A program made the translations under genes and the position numbers. Positions 1 to 6,061 of a stretch of 8,264 bases of DNA are shown here, in pieces. Every line of letters begins with the position of its first letter. The first letter of the stretch is position 1. The stretch spans positions 1 to 8,264 of the forward strand of contig JASLJO010000078.1 in NCBI GenBank assembly GCA_030152505.1, written 5' to 3'. Origin of the DNA: Solirubrobacterales bacterium (GTDB lineage Bacteria; Actinomycetota; Thermoleophilia; Solirubrobacterales; 70-9). The notes beneath the pieces are model-generated. The model had not been told where the DNA came from and ran no database searches. It saw only the letters and a list, made by a program, of their open reading frames with translations.

Positions 1-515
1 TAAGCCTGCCGCTGGGCGCCGGGGGCGCCGCGGCGCTCGTGGCCGGCGGGCCACGCCTCGCCTGGCTGGCATGCCTCCTGCCGATCCCGGCCCTGGCGAT
101 CCTCTCCGTCGCCGACCTGATCACCGGCGCCAATGCCCACCTCACCAAGACGGTGCTCGACGCAAAGAGTGGTGGCGACCTGCTCGGCGTCTTCGGCCAT
201 CGGCTCAGCGAGACCGCCAGCAGCTTCGGCCGGCCGATCCTTCTGGCCGGCCTGCCGATCGTCATCGCCGCGGCCCTCCTCGCGTGGTTGCGCCGCGATC
301 GCCTCGCCGCCTGGTTGCGTGATGTACCGGCGATGCGCGCCGCCCTCCTCGGCGCCCTTGCCGCGACCCTCGTCGGAACCCTCGCCAACGACTCCGGCGC
401 CCTCCTGCTCGAGATCGGCGGCGTCTACCTGCTGGCCTTCATCGGCTTCGCCTGGGCCGAAAGCGAGGGACAGGCCGGAGCTCGTACCTCAGACATTCGT
501 CTATCAAGACAATAA
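1..515 (+). CDS. C-terminal part of a polytopic membrane protein, family unresolved (5' end outside window)
   Basis: The reading frame is open from the left edge (first full codon at 3) to the TAA at 513-515, giving about 171 residues. The GTG at 39 is only the first start-like codon and is unlikely to be the true start. The visible part has hydrophobic segments at about residues 19-39 (LACLLPIPALAILSVADLI), 75-95 and 110-150. Between the first two lies a polar loop. The last segment carries the motif GTLANDSGALLLEIGGVYLL. A similar Asn-Asp-Ser-Gly motif near the C-terminus is something I associate with large uncharacterised actinobacterial membrane proteins, but I cannot name the family. The short polar tail ending LSRQ follows the last helix. 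The next gene lies 43 bases downstream on the same strand. An envelope role is likely; a specific function is not supported. Confidence 0.75.
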   Translation, partial: SLPLGAGGAAALVAGGPRLAWLACLLPIPALAILSVADLITGANAHLTKTVLDAKSGGDLLGVFGHRLSETASSFGRPILLAGLPIVIAAALLAWLRRDRLAAWLRDVPAMRAALLGALAATLVGTLANDSGALLLEIGGVYLLAFIGFAWAESEGQAGARTSDIRLSRQ

Positions 516-517
516 GT

Positions 518-530
518 TACACTTTCGTGT
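518..530 (+). promoter_or_regulatory. Weak -10-like TACACT inside a small dyad, upstream of the 98-residue gene
   Basis: TACACT (518-523) fits a TANNNT -10 element and would place the start of transcription near 530, about 28 bases before the GTG at 558. It overlaps a perfect 4-bp inverted repeat, ACAC (519-522) and GTGT (527-530), separated by TTTC. I found no convincing -35 element. The dyad could be part of a repressor operator, but it is short enough to be chance. Confidence 0.2.
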
Positions 531-557
531 TCCACCCGTCACCCCTTTCTCCCTAGA

Positions 558-854
558 GTGGAGCCATGGGGGCCATGGCAAGGCAGAAACTGGACAGACG
601 ATCGCCTGGAAGAACGCTTCGACCATCTCGATGCAGAGATGGGGACTCTGCGCGCCGAGGTCAAAGCGGGCAACGCCGAACTGCGGCGAGAGATCAAGGA
701 GAGCAACGCGACGCTGCGTGCTGACTTTGGCGCCCTTCAGGCCGAATTCGGCTCACTCAACCGAACGATCATCCAGCTGTGCGGCGCACTCCTTGTCACG
801 ATAGTCGGCGGGTTGGTCGTCGCCGCGGCCAGCGTGCTGCTCGCCAATCTGTAG
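558..854 (+). CDS. Small coiled-coil protein with one C-terminal membrane anchor
   Basis: The protein has 98 residues and a GTG start. Residues 1-14 are rich in Trp and Gly (EPWGPWQGRNW). Residues 15-68 are highly charged with Leu/Phe at heptad-like spacing (RLEERFDHLDAEM, LRREIKESNATLRADFGALQ), as in a coiled coil. Residues 71-96 are one hydrophobic helix (IIQLCGALLVTIVGGLVVAA), so the protein is probably tail-anchored with the coil in the cytoplasm. No Shine-Dalgarno sequence is visible before 558; the leader is pyrimidine-rich. An ATG at 565 lies in another frame whose product looks like a GC-rich shadow. Many high-GC actinobacteria carry short proteins of this layout (charged coil, then 'RTIIQ' and a helix), but no function is known to me. 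It lies 54 bases before the glycosyltransferase fusion and could share its membrane environment. Confidence 0.75.
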   Translation: MEPWGPWQGRNWTDDRLEERFDHLDAEMGTLRAEVKAGNAELRREIKESNATLRADFGALQAEFGSLNRTIIQLCGALLVTIVGGLVVAAASVLLANL

Positions 855-872
855 CCCGGCGGTGCTTCCCCA

Positions 873-886
873 CGGCGGCTCCGCCG
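873..886 (+). terminator. Small GC hairpin after the 98-residue gene, possible weak terminator
   Basis: CGGCG (873-877) and CGCCG (882-886) form a 5-bp stem with a GCTC loop, 19 bases after the stop at 854. There is no T tract after it, and in DNA this rich in G and C such stems arise often, so terminator function is weakly supported. Confidence 0.2.
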
Positions 887-893
887 CATCCTC

Positions 894-899
894 TAGGCT
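894..899 (+). promoter_or_regulatory. -10 element TAGGCT for a near-leaderless glycosyltransferase transcript
   Basis: TAGGCT fits the actinobacterial TANNNT -10 pattern. It ends 9 bases before the GTG at 909, so the mRNA would begin within a few bases of the start codon. This agrees with the lack of any Shine-Dalgarno sequence before 909. No clear -35 is visible. Confidence 0.4.
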
Positions 900-908
900 T
901 ATGTCTTC

Positions 909-3233
909 GTGCGAATCGCCCTTGTCTCGCCATATTCTTGGAGCTATCAGGGCGGCGTGAACCGGCACGTCGAGGCGCTTGCCGAGGAGTTTCTCGGGCG
1001 CGGCGACGACGTTCGTGTGCTCGCCCCCGTGGATCCCCCCGGTCGGCTCAGCCGGATGCTGCACCGAGCGCCCGCGGAAGAGCGCGAGCCGCCCGACTAC
1101 CTGATCCCACTCGGCCGCACGATCGGGATCGGCGCCAACGGCGCGGTCTCCAACCTCTCGGCCTCGCCGGCGGGGGGCATCGCCCGCATCCGCGGCGAGC
1201 TGCGGGGCGGCGGCTATGACGTGATCCACATCCACGAGCCGCTGGTGCCGTTGGTCGGATGGAATGCCGCGCTGGGCACGCGCACCCCGGCGGTCGGCAC
1301 CTTCCACGCCTACTCGACCAAGCCGCTGCCAAACCACGTCGCCTCCGCCTTCGGCGCGAGGCGGATGCTCAACCGCCTCTCCGCTCGGATCGCCGTCTCC
1401 GAGGCCGCCGCTTGGACCGGGCGGCGCTGGTTCGGCGGACGCTACGAGATCGTGCCCAACGGCGTCGACGTCAACGCGGCACCACAGGGGGCGAAGCCGC
1501 CCAGCGGGGAGCTGCGTCTGCTCTTCGTCGGCCGGCCCGAGGAGCGCAAGGGCCTGCCGATCCTGCTCGCTGCCTTCGAAGCCCTGGTCGAGCACGTGCC
1601 CAGCCGCCTCACCGTGATCGGCGCCGAGCGCGAGGACGTGCTGCGCTACCTCGCCGACCGCGAGACGATGCGGTGGATTGACGTGCGCGGTCGGGTCTCC
1701 GGCGATGACCTCTGGCAGGCGCTGCACGGCGCGGACCTGCTCTGTGCCCCCTCGCTTTCGGGGGAGAGCTTCGGCATGGTCCTGACCGAGGCCTTCGCCG
1801 CCGGCACCCCCGCGATCGCCTCCGCAATCGCTGGCTACAGCGACGTCGTCACAGACGGCGTCGATGGCATCCTCGTGCCACCCGGCGATCCACAGCGCCT
1901 CGCCGAAGAGCTGCAGCAGGCCCATCACGAGCCCGAGCGCCTGGCCGCGATGGGACTGGCCGCCAGGCAGAGTGCCGAGCGCTACGCCTGGCCGCGCGTC
2001 GCTGACAGCATCAGCCGGGTCTACGAGCGGGCGATCGAGGCGCCGCGGCCACGGACCGCCACCGAGCGCGCCGTTCACTGGGCGGGCGTCCGGCCGGCCG
2101 ATGGCGGGCCACCCAGCCCGCCCCGCCGCCTGCCCTCGCTCGACCCGCCCTTGGCCCAAGCCGGCAGCGGCAGACGCCGCGTTGCCCGTCGTATCGGCCT
2201 CGGCGTCGCCGGGGTGCTCGGCGTCGGCCTGACCGCTCTCGCCGCACAGAAGATCGGCGTCGACAACGTCGTCGCCAGCATCGTCCGCTCAGATCTGACC
2301 TGGGTGCTCGTCGCCTGCGCCCTCATGGCCCTCTCACTCTTTTTCCGCGCCGCCTCCTGGTATGCGATCGTGCGCGCGGCGCTGCCCCGCCGGCCGGTAC
2401 GCCGGCGCGACGTCACCTCGGCGACGATGATCGGCGTGCTGATGTCAGCGACGCTGCCGGCGCGCCTCGGTGAGCCGGCGCGGGCGATGACCCTGGCGCG
2501 GCGCGTCGGCCGCATGCGCGAGACCTTCCCGGTGTTGCTGGGCACGCTGGTATCCCAGACGCTGCTCAACATCGTCGCCCTGGCCCTGTTGGGCGTGATC
2601 ATCGTCTCCAGCACCGACCTCTTCCACTCGAGCACCGAGAAGCTGTTCGTCTTCAGCTTCGTGCCGCTGGCCCTGCTCGTGGTCGTCTTGGTCGCACCGG
2701 TGCTGATGCGCCGCAACGGCAACGGCCGCTTCGCCCGCATCGGCGCGGCGACGCATCGCGCCCTGCTCCAAGTGCGTGCCGGCCTCGCTGTCTTCCGCAA
2801 GCCACGCCACGGTGCGATCGCCGCCACGGCCCAGCTCGGCGCCTGGGCGATCCAGCTCGCCGCCTGCTGGGCGCTACTGGCCGCGCTCGGACTCAGTGAC
2901 CAGGCCGGCATCGGCGCGGCGGCAGCCGTGCTCTTCGCGGTGAACGTGACCGCGGTCGTGCCGGCGACGCCGTCCAACATCGGCGTCTTTCAGCTGGCGG
3001 TGATCAGTGTTCTGCACACCGGCTGGGACATAAGCACCGCCGACGCCCTCGCCTATGGCGTCATCCTGCAGGCTGTCGAGATCGCCACCGCGGTCGCCCT
3101 CGGTCTGCCTGCCCTCGTCCGCGAGGGCCTTACCTGGAGCGACCTCCGAGTACAGGCGCTCTCCGCATCCCCGGTCCGGCTCAAGCCACACCCGGACCGG
3201 CGGCGCGACGCCGGCGACCGCATCGGCGTCTAG
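909..3233 (+). CDS. PimA-like GT4 glycosyltransferase fused to an LPG-synthase/YbhN-like transmembrane domain
   Basis: The protein has 774 residues and a GTG start; the upstream ATG at 901 is out of frame. Residues 1-375 form a GT-B fold GT4 enzyme that resembles PimA, the phosphatidylinositol mannosyltransferase acting at the inner membrane face. Visible motifs are GGVNRHV (15-21), HIHEP (107-111), TFHAY (131-135), PNGVD (183-187), VGRPEERKG (207-215, with the Arg and Lys that bind the donor phosphates) and ESFGMVLTE (286-294, the EX7E motif). A Pro/Arg-rich linker covers about 376-428. Residues 429-740 are a polytopic domain of about seven to eight helices resembling the lysylphosphatidylglycerol synthase membrane region. 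It contains LPARLGEPARA (516-526) and VVPATPSNIGVFQLA (683-697). No aminoacyl-transferase domain follows. GT4 activity on a lipid acceptor is well supported; GDP-mannose, PI and a lipid-transport role for the membrane half are inference. Confidence 0.9.
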   Translation: MRIALVSPYSWSYQGGVNRHVEALAEEFLGRGDDVRVLAPVDPPGRLSRMLHRAPAEEREPPDYLIPLGRTIGIGANGAVSNLSASPAGGIARIRGELRGGGYDVIHIHEPLVPLVGWNAALGTRTPAVGTFHAYSTKPLPNHVASAFGARRMLNRLSARIAVSEAAAWTGRRWFGGRYEIVPNGVDVNAAPQGAKPPSGELRLLFVGRPEERKGLPILLAAFEALVEHVPSRLTVIGAEREDVLRYLADRETMRWIDVRGRVSGDDLWQALHGADLLCAPSLSGESFGMVLTEAFAAGTPAIASAIAGYSDVVTDGVDGILVPPGDPQRLAEELQQAHHEPERLAAMGLAARQSAERYAWPRVADSISRVYERAIEAPRPRTATERAVHWAGVRPADGGPPSPPRRLPSLDPPLAQAGSGRRRVARRIGLGVAGVLGVGLTALAAQKIGVDNVVASIVRSDLTWVLVACALMALSLFFRAASWYAIVRAALPRRPVRRRDVTSATMIGVLMSATLPARLGEPARAMTLARRVGRMRETFPVLLGTLVSQTLLNIVALALLGVIIVSSTDLFHSSTEKLFVFSFVPLALLVVVLVAPVLMRRNGNGRFARIGAATHRALLQVRAGLAVFRKPRHGAIAATAQLGAWAIQLAACWALLAALGLSDQAGIGAAAAVLFAVNVTAVVPATPSNIGVFQLAVISVLHTGWDISTADALAYGVILQAVEIATAVALGLPALVREGLTWSDLRVQALSASPVRLKPHPDRRRDAGDRIGV
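3171..3213. terminator. Two tandem GC hairpins at the convergent gene ends
   Basis: CCGGTCCGG (3171-3179) pairs perfectly with CCGGACCGG (3192-3200) across a 12-base loop. CGGCG (3201-3205) then pairs with CGCCG (3209-3213) across CGA. Both stems lie inside the last codons of the plus-strand fusion gene and 28-70 bases beyond the stop of the minus-strand regulator. They could end minus-strand transcription, since the 7-base gap between the stops leaves no room for a separate terminator. No T tract is present in either direction. Confidence 0.3.
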
Positions 3234-3240
3234 GCACCGC

Positions 3241-4479
3241 TCAGTCTTCCGCGCCGCGGGGCACCTTGCCGCCGCCCGCCCCCGGTTCCTGCGCCGGCCC
3301 GCGCGGCGAGGCGATGCCGAGGACCCGCATAGCCTTGAGGCCGAGGCCGAGCTTCTCGCGGCCCTCGGTGGCGGAGACGTCGTGGCCGCAGAGCTCGCGC
3401 ACACGCTCGAGCCGGTAACGGATCGTATGGCGATGGGTGAAGAGCTGTTTAGCCGTGGCGGCGACGTTGCCGTCGTTGCCCAGGTAGGCCTCGACCGTCA
3501 TCACCAGCTCGGTCTCGTACTGGTCGTCGTAGGCGGCCAGCGGCTCGATCGTCTCGGCGAAGAAGCGCTGCAGCTCGCCGGGATCCTCGCTCATCGCCGG
3601 CAGCAAGAGGCGGTAGGCGCCGGTGTCCTCGAAGGCGAGCAGCGGCCTCTCCTCCGCCTCGCCGACGTTGACCGCGAGGCGCGCCTCGTTGCCGGCGCGG
3701 TAGATGTCGACCGGGTCGGCGACCCGGCGGCTGACGCCGATCGTCAGGTGGAAGCCGGCGAGGGCCTCCTCGAGCTCGCGCGTGAGTCCGGCGGCAGCTC
3801 GTTGCAGGCGCTCCTCGTTCTCGGCGGGGACGATCACGGCGATCTCTGTCGCCATCTCGCCCTCCTCCACGGCGGCGAGTGCGCCGGGGGCGAGCGAGCG
3901 CAGCGTGCGCATCGTCAGAGTGAGCACGCGGGCACGCCACTCGCCGGTCTGCGCGGTGCGGGGGGCGGCGCGGAGCACAAGCGCGCCGGCACCCTTCTCC
4001 AGCTCGGCGCCGAGCTCGGCGCCGCGGGCGAGGATGTCGCCGCGGTCGGTCACCTCGCGGCCGAGCACCGCGGCGACGAAGACCCCGGCCATCTCCTCGC
4101 TCTGCCAGTCCGGCGCCCGCGAGCGCTCCAGCTCGAGCGCCAGCAGGGTCGACACCATGCGCGCGATCGCCGCGTCCGGCGCTGCCTTGGCGCGGTAGCG
4201 AAGCTCGCCGACGACGCTGTCGGCGACCCGCAGCTCGACCGTCGTCACCCGCTCACCCCCCGCCAGGAGCTTTGCCTCCTGGTCGGGGGACGCGCCGGCG
4301 ACGGCGAGTACCGCGCCGGAGCGCTCGATCAGGGCGACGCTGGCGTCGAGCACCCGCGCCGCCGCGCGCGCCACCGCGGGCAGCCCGGCGCCGGACTCGA
4401 CCGCCTCGGCAAGCGCGTCCAGCGTCCCGTCGTCTGCCTGTTTTGCAGGGGATTTACCACCCTTGGAGGTAGCGGGCAT
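3241..4479 (-). CDS. PucR/CdaR-type transcriptional regulator
   Basis: The protein has 412 residues and an ATG start. The C-terminal part, about residues 325-390, is the helix-turn-helix of the PucR/CdaR class (HTH_30). Diagnostic features are VEAYLGNDGNVAATAKQLF (329-347) followed by THRHTIRYRLERVREL (348-363), which matches the family's 'N...A...L..H.NT..YRL.R...L' pattern. The middle, about 165-310, fits the degenerate GGDEF-like CdaR domain (LVLRAAPR, IAVIVPAENEERL, HLTIGVSRRV). The first 120 residues look like a small sensory domain (LPAVARAAARVLDASVALI). Residues 390-412 form a Gly/Pro-rich tail. Such proteins usually activate metabolic genes in response to a small ligand, which cannot be read from the sequence here. 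The gene converges on the glycosyltransferase fusion with 7 bases between stops, and is the last gene of the minus-strand series. Confidence 0.88.
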   Translation of the reverse strand: MPATSKGGKSPAKQADDGTLDALAEAVESGAGLPAVARAAARVLDASVALIERSGAVLAVAGASPDQEAKLLAGGERVTTVELRVADSVVGELRYRAKAAPDAAIARMVSTLLALELERSRAPDWQSEEMAGVFVAAVLGREVTDRGDILARGAELGAELEKGAGALVLRAAPRTAQTGEWRARVLTLTMRTLRSLAPGALAAVEEGEMATEIAVIVPAENEERLQRAAAGLTRELEEALAGFHLTIGVSRRVADPVDIYRAGNEARLAVNVGEAEERPLLAFEDTGAYRLLLPAMSEDPGELQRFFAETIEPLAAYDDQYETELVMTVEAYLGNDGNVAATAKQLFTHRHTIRYRLERVRELCGHDVSATEGREKLGLGLKAMRVLGIASPRGPAQEPGAGGGKVPRGAED

Positions 4480-4485
4480 CAGCGC

Positions 4486-4491
4486 ATTATC
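4486..4491 (-). promoter_or_regulatory. -10 element GATAAT for a leaderless pucR-type transcript
   Basis: On the minus strand GATAAT matches TATAAT at five of six positions. Its last base is 7 bases before the A of the ATG at 4479, so standard spacing puts +1 exactly on the start codon. No Shine-Dalgarno sequence is present. The -35 region falls within the left arm of the dyad at 4503-4540, and no good -35 match is visible there. This would suit a promoter that depends on an activator. Confidence 0.45.
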
Positions 4492-4502
4492 CCGATGCCC
4501 CG

Positions 4503-4540
4503 GTTCGTCTGGCGATGGGCGAAAACACCGCCAGACGAAC
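4503..4540. promoter_or_regulatory. Perfect 12-bp inverted repeat between the endonuclease and pucR-type genes
   Basis: GTTCGTCTGGCG (4503-4514) is the exact reverse complement of CGCCAGACGAAC (4529-4540), with 14 bases between the arms. Relative to the predicted pucR +1 at 4479 the dyad spans -24 to -61 and its arm centres are 26 bp apart. That suits an operator for a dimeric or tetrameric regulator, possibly the PucR-type protein itself. Its right end is also only 8 bases past the endonuclease stop codon, so the RNA hairpin could act as a terminator. Against that, no U tract follows on the minus strand and the loop is long. Both roles remain possible. Confidence 0.55.
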
Positions 4541-4548
4541 GGTACGGC

Positions 4549-5250
4549 TCAGTCGATCAGGATCCGGGCGCGCGAGCCGGGGGGCCGGACCACGCCGTCC
4601 TCGTCGCCGTCGCCCGCCTCCAGCACCTCGCCGAGATCCGGCGAGCCGTCGAGCAGGCCGAAGAGGTCGGTCGTCCAGGGCTCCTCCAGCGGCCAGGTGA
4701 TCGAGGTCGTCGTCTTCAGCAGGTACTGGCGGTCCTCCTCCGAGTACTTGTGGTACGGCGAGCGCTCCAGGGTGCTGTTGAGGCGGAAGGCGAAGTCCCA
4801 GGAGCCCGTGAACGGGTGCAGCGCGGTGGCCAGGACCATGAACTCGCCGACGACGAGGTTCGTCGTCGACAGTCTGTGGCCATTCGGCAGCGTGACCTCG
4901 CGCTTATCGCTTCCGTCGCACTGAATTTGCGCCTTGAAACTTCCGGGCCCGGTCGGTTCGATGCTGTTCGTCTGCATCGACTTGACCTGGATCGTGTAGT
5001 TGCGGCCCTTGTAGGGAATCGTCCTGTCGGACTTCGTCTTGGCGTGGTCGTCGTCGACCACCTGCGCTTCGAGCGGGATACCTTTCGTGTCCAGCCAGTG
5101 GGCGAACTGGACCTCGGCGAGGAACCCGTAGACCAGTCCGCGCGCGCTGGGACGATCGCGGAGGACCTCGATCAGGTACTCCGGATCGGTCCACTCATGG
5201 GGATCCTTGATCCGGGTTAGAACATTCTTGAGCGATAGTGAATCTTTCAT
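4549..5250 (-). CDS. Putative type II restriction endonuclease, PD-(D/E)xK superfamily
   Basis: The protein has 233 residues and an ATG start. I do not recognise a named family, but the core pattern of PD-(D/E)xK nucleases is visible. Glu46 sits in an N-terminal helix (RGLVYGFLAEVQFAHWLD, 37-54). Asp75 follows in KSDRTIPY, and after 12 residues comes the strand YTIQVKS (85-91) with Gln88-Val89-Lys90. The QxK form of the third motif is known in Mrr-like and several type II enzymes. Size and position directly after a DNA methyltransferase support a restriction function. The region after 150 (WDFAFRLNST, RSPYHKYSEEDRQYLL) is mixed helix and strand and may hold the DNA-recognition part. The tail from 205 is acidic. 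Base composition is less GC-rich than its neighbours. Alternatives are a repair-type nuclease or an inactive relative. Confidence 0.6.
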   Translation of the reverse strand: MKDSLSLKNVLTRIKDPHEWTDPEYLIEVLRDRPSARGLVYGFLAEVQFAHWLDTKGIPLEAQVVDDDHAKTKSDRTIPYKGRNYTIQVKSMQTNSIEPTGPGSFKAQIQCDGSDKREVTLPNGHRLSTTNLVVGEFMVLATALHPFTGSWDFAFRLNSTLERSPYHKYSEEDRQYLLKTTTSITWPLEEPWTTDLFGLLDGSPDLGEVLEAGDGDEDGVVRPPGSRARILID

Positions 5251-5256
5251 ATCTTC

Positions 5257-5266
5257 AGGCTAGCCT
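5257..5266 (-). promoter_or_regulatory. Palindromic -10 region for a leaderless endonuclease transcript
   Basis: AGGCTAGCCT is a perfect 10-bp palindrome. On the minus strand it contains TAGCCT (5262 down to 5257), a TANNNT -10 element whose spacing puts +1 exactly on the A of the ATG at 5250. No Shine-Dalgarno sequence is present. A separate promoter here would let the nuclease be expressed independently of, and later than, the methyltransferase. The palindrome also makes this a possible protein-binding site. Confidence 0.4.
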
Positions 5267-5295
5267 CGGCTCCGGCGGCAACGCGCCCGCGTACG

Positions 5296-6057
5296 TCACT
5301 GATCGGCGACCGCGACGCTCTTCGCCTTATGCGCCGTCCCCGGGGCGCAGAGGACGAAGACGAGGAAGTAGCTGTGGCTCTTGCGCGCGTGGACCTGCTT
5401 CTTGACGCGGCTCATGCCGGGTTTGTTCTGGCGGACGACAACGAAGAGGTCCTTGCAGTAGAAGTCGAGCCCTTCGAGGTGGTTGATCAGCTCCACGTGC
5501 GTCAGCCGCTGGCGATTGGCGCTGACCTCGTCCTGGCACTTGACGATCAGCACGCCGCTCCGCTTGAGGCAGCGCTTCGCCTCGGCGGCGGCGCGGAAGT
5601 AGAGGTCGAGGACGGCCTCGTGCCATTTCGGCCCGCCGTTCTTCGTCGGCTTGCCGTTCGAGTAGCTGGCGCGGAAGGGCGCGTGGCTGCCGTTGCCGGC
5701 CATATGGCTCTCCTGCTTGCGGAAGAGGCCCTCCATGTACGGCGGGTCGAGCACGAGGGCGTCCAGCGTGTCGTCCTCGTAGGGCAGGTCGGCGGCGTCG
5801 ACGCCGTCCTTCAGATCGGTTGCCAGCAGCTCGTAGGAGTCCGGGTCGACGTTGCGCCAGAAGACCCCCTTCCCGTAGGTGACGTCCGCCACCAGTGCCC
5901 CCTTTGGGACGTGCAGGTCGAGCAACTGGGGAAAGACGTCGGCGTTGCCCGCCACCTGAGCGGAGACGATCACGTCGGAGGTCGTCGCTCCGCCCTGGGT
6001 GCGGCGGGAGCCGCCCTCGTCCGGCTTCTGTTTCGTCTTGGTGGTCGGTGGGCTCAA
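5296..6057 (-). CDS. DNA amino-methyltransferase (N6-adenine or N4-cytosine), RM partner
   Basis: The protein has 253 residues. It transfers a methyl group from S-adenosylmethionine to an exocyclic amino group of DNA. Motif I (AdoMet binding) is ADVTYGKGVFW (57-67), an unusual form of the common FxGxG. The motif II acidic residue is in LLATDLKDG (77-85). Motif IV, the catalytic DPPY, is at 104-107. VLIVKCQDEV (169-178) and the C-terminal RKSHSYFLVF (225-234) are typical late motifs. Motif I precedes IV, as in gamma-like enzymes. The polar stretch 108-145 may carry target recognition. The start is a TTG at 6057-6055, four bases after the stop of the upstream membrane gene and without a Shine-Dalgarno sequence, so translation is probably coupled. 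I found no better start in the open frame upstream, and the first 27 residues are low in complexity. The endonuclease follows 45 bases downstream. Confidence 0.85.
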   Translation of the reverse strand: MSPPTTKTKQKPDEGGSRRTQGGATTSDVIVSAQVAGNADVFPQLLDLHVPKGALVADVTYGKGVFWRNVDPDSYELLATDLKDGVDAADLPYEDDTLDALVLDPPYMEGLFRKQESHMAGNGSHAPFRASYSNGKPTKNGGPKWHEAVLDLYFRAAAEAKRCLKRSGVLIVKCQDEVSANRQRLTHVELINHLEGLDFYCKDLFVVVRQNKPGMSRVKKQVHARKSHSYFLVFVLCAPGTAHKAKSVAVADQ

Positions 6058-6061
6058 GCGC

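Larger units (their letters stand above)
4549..6057 (-). other. Two-gene restriction-modification locus (methyltransferase then endonuclease)
   Basis: A DNA methyltransferase and a putative PD-(D/E)xK nuclease lie in tandem, 45 bases apart, in the same direction. This is the usual layout of a type II RM unit. The endonuclease end is visibly less GC-rich than the neighbouring genes: 4921-4980 has about 57 percent GC and 5221-5280 about 50 percent, against about 85 percent at 2041-2100. That suggests acquisition from elsewhere. I saw no flanking insertion sequence, direct repeat, controller-protein gene or helicase. Recognition sequence unknown. Confidence 0.6.

Noticed and set aside
39..515. 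GTG at 39 as the true start of the first gene
   Set aside because: The frame is open to the left edge and the upstream residues look like part of the same hydrophobic protein, so the gene is truncated by the window.
133..804. 223-residue plus-strand frame covering two genes
   Set aside because: It bridges the membrane protein and the coiled-coil gene in a third frame with Ser/Pro/Arg-rich low-complexity sequence.
753..2159. 468-residue open frame on the minus strand opposite the glycosyltransferase
   Set aside because: Composition is Gly/Arg/Ala/Asp-rich without domains, and the plus-strand frame carries complete GT4 motifs. Long antisense frames are common in GC-rich genes.
4005..4024. Perfect 20-bp palindrome within the pucR-type gene
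   Set aside because: It encodes the repeated residues GAELGAELE (153-161). Repeated Gly-Ala-Glu-Leu codons in GC-rich form produce the symmetry, so no regulatory role is needed.
3055..5220. 721-residue open frame on the plus strand
   Set aside because: It runs across the ends of three convincing genes (the fusion, the regulator and the endonuclease) in antisense or another frame and shows no recognisable domain.
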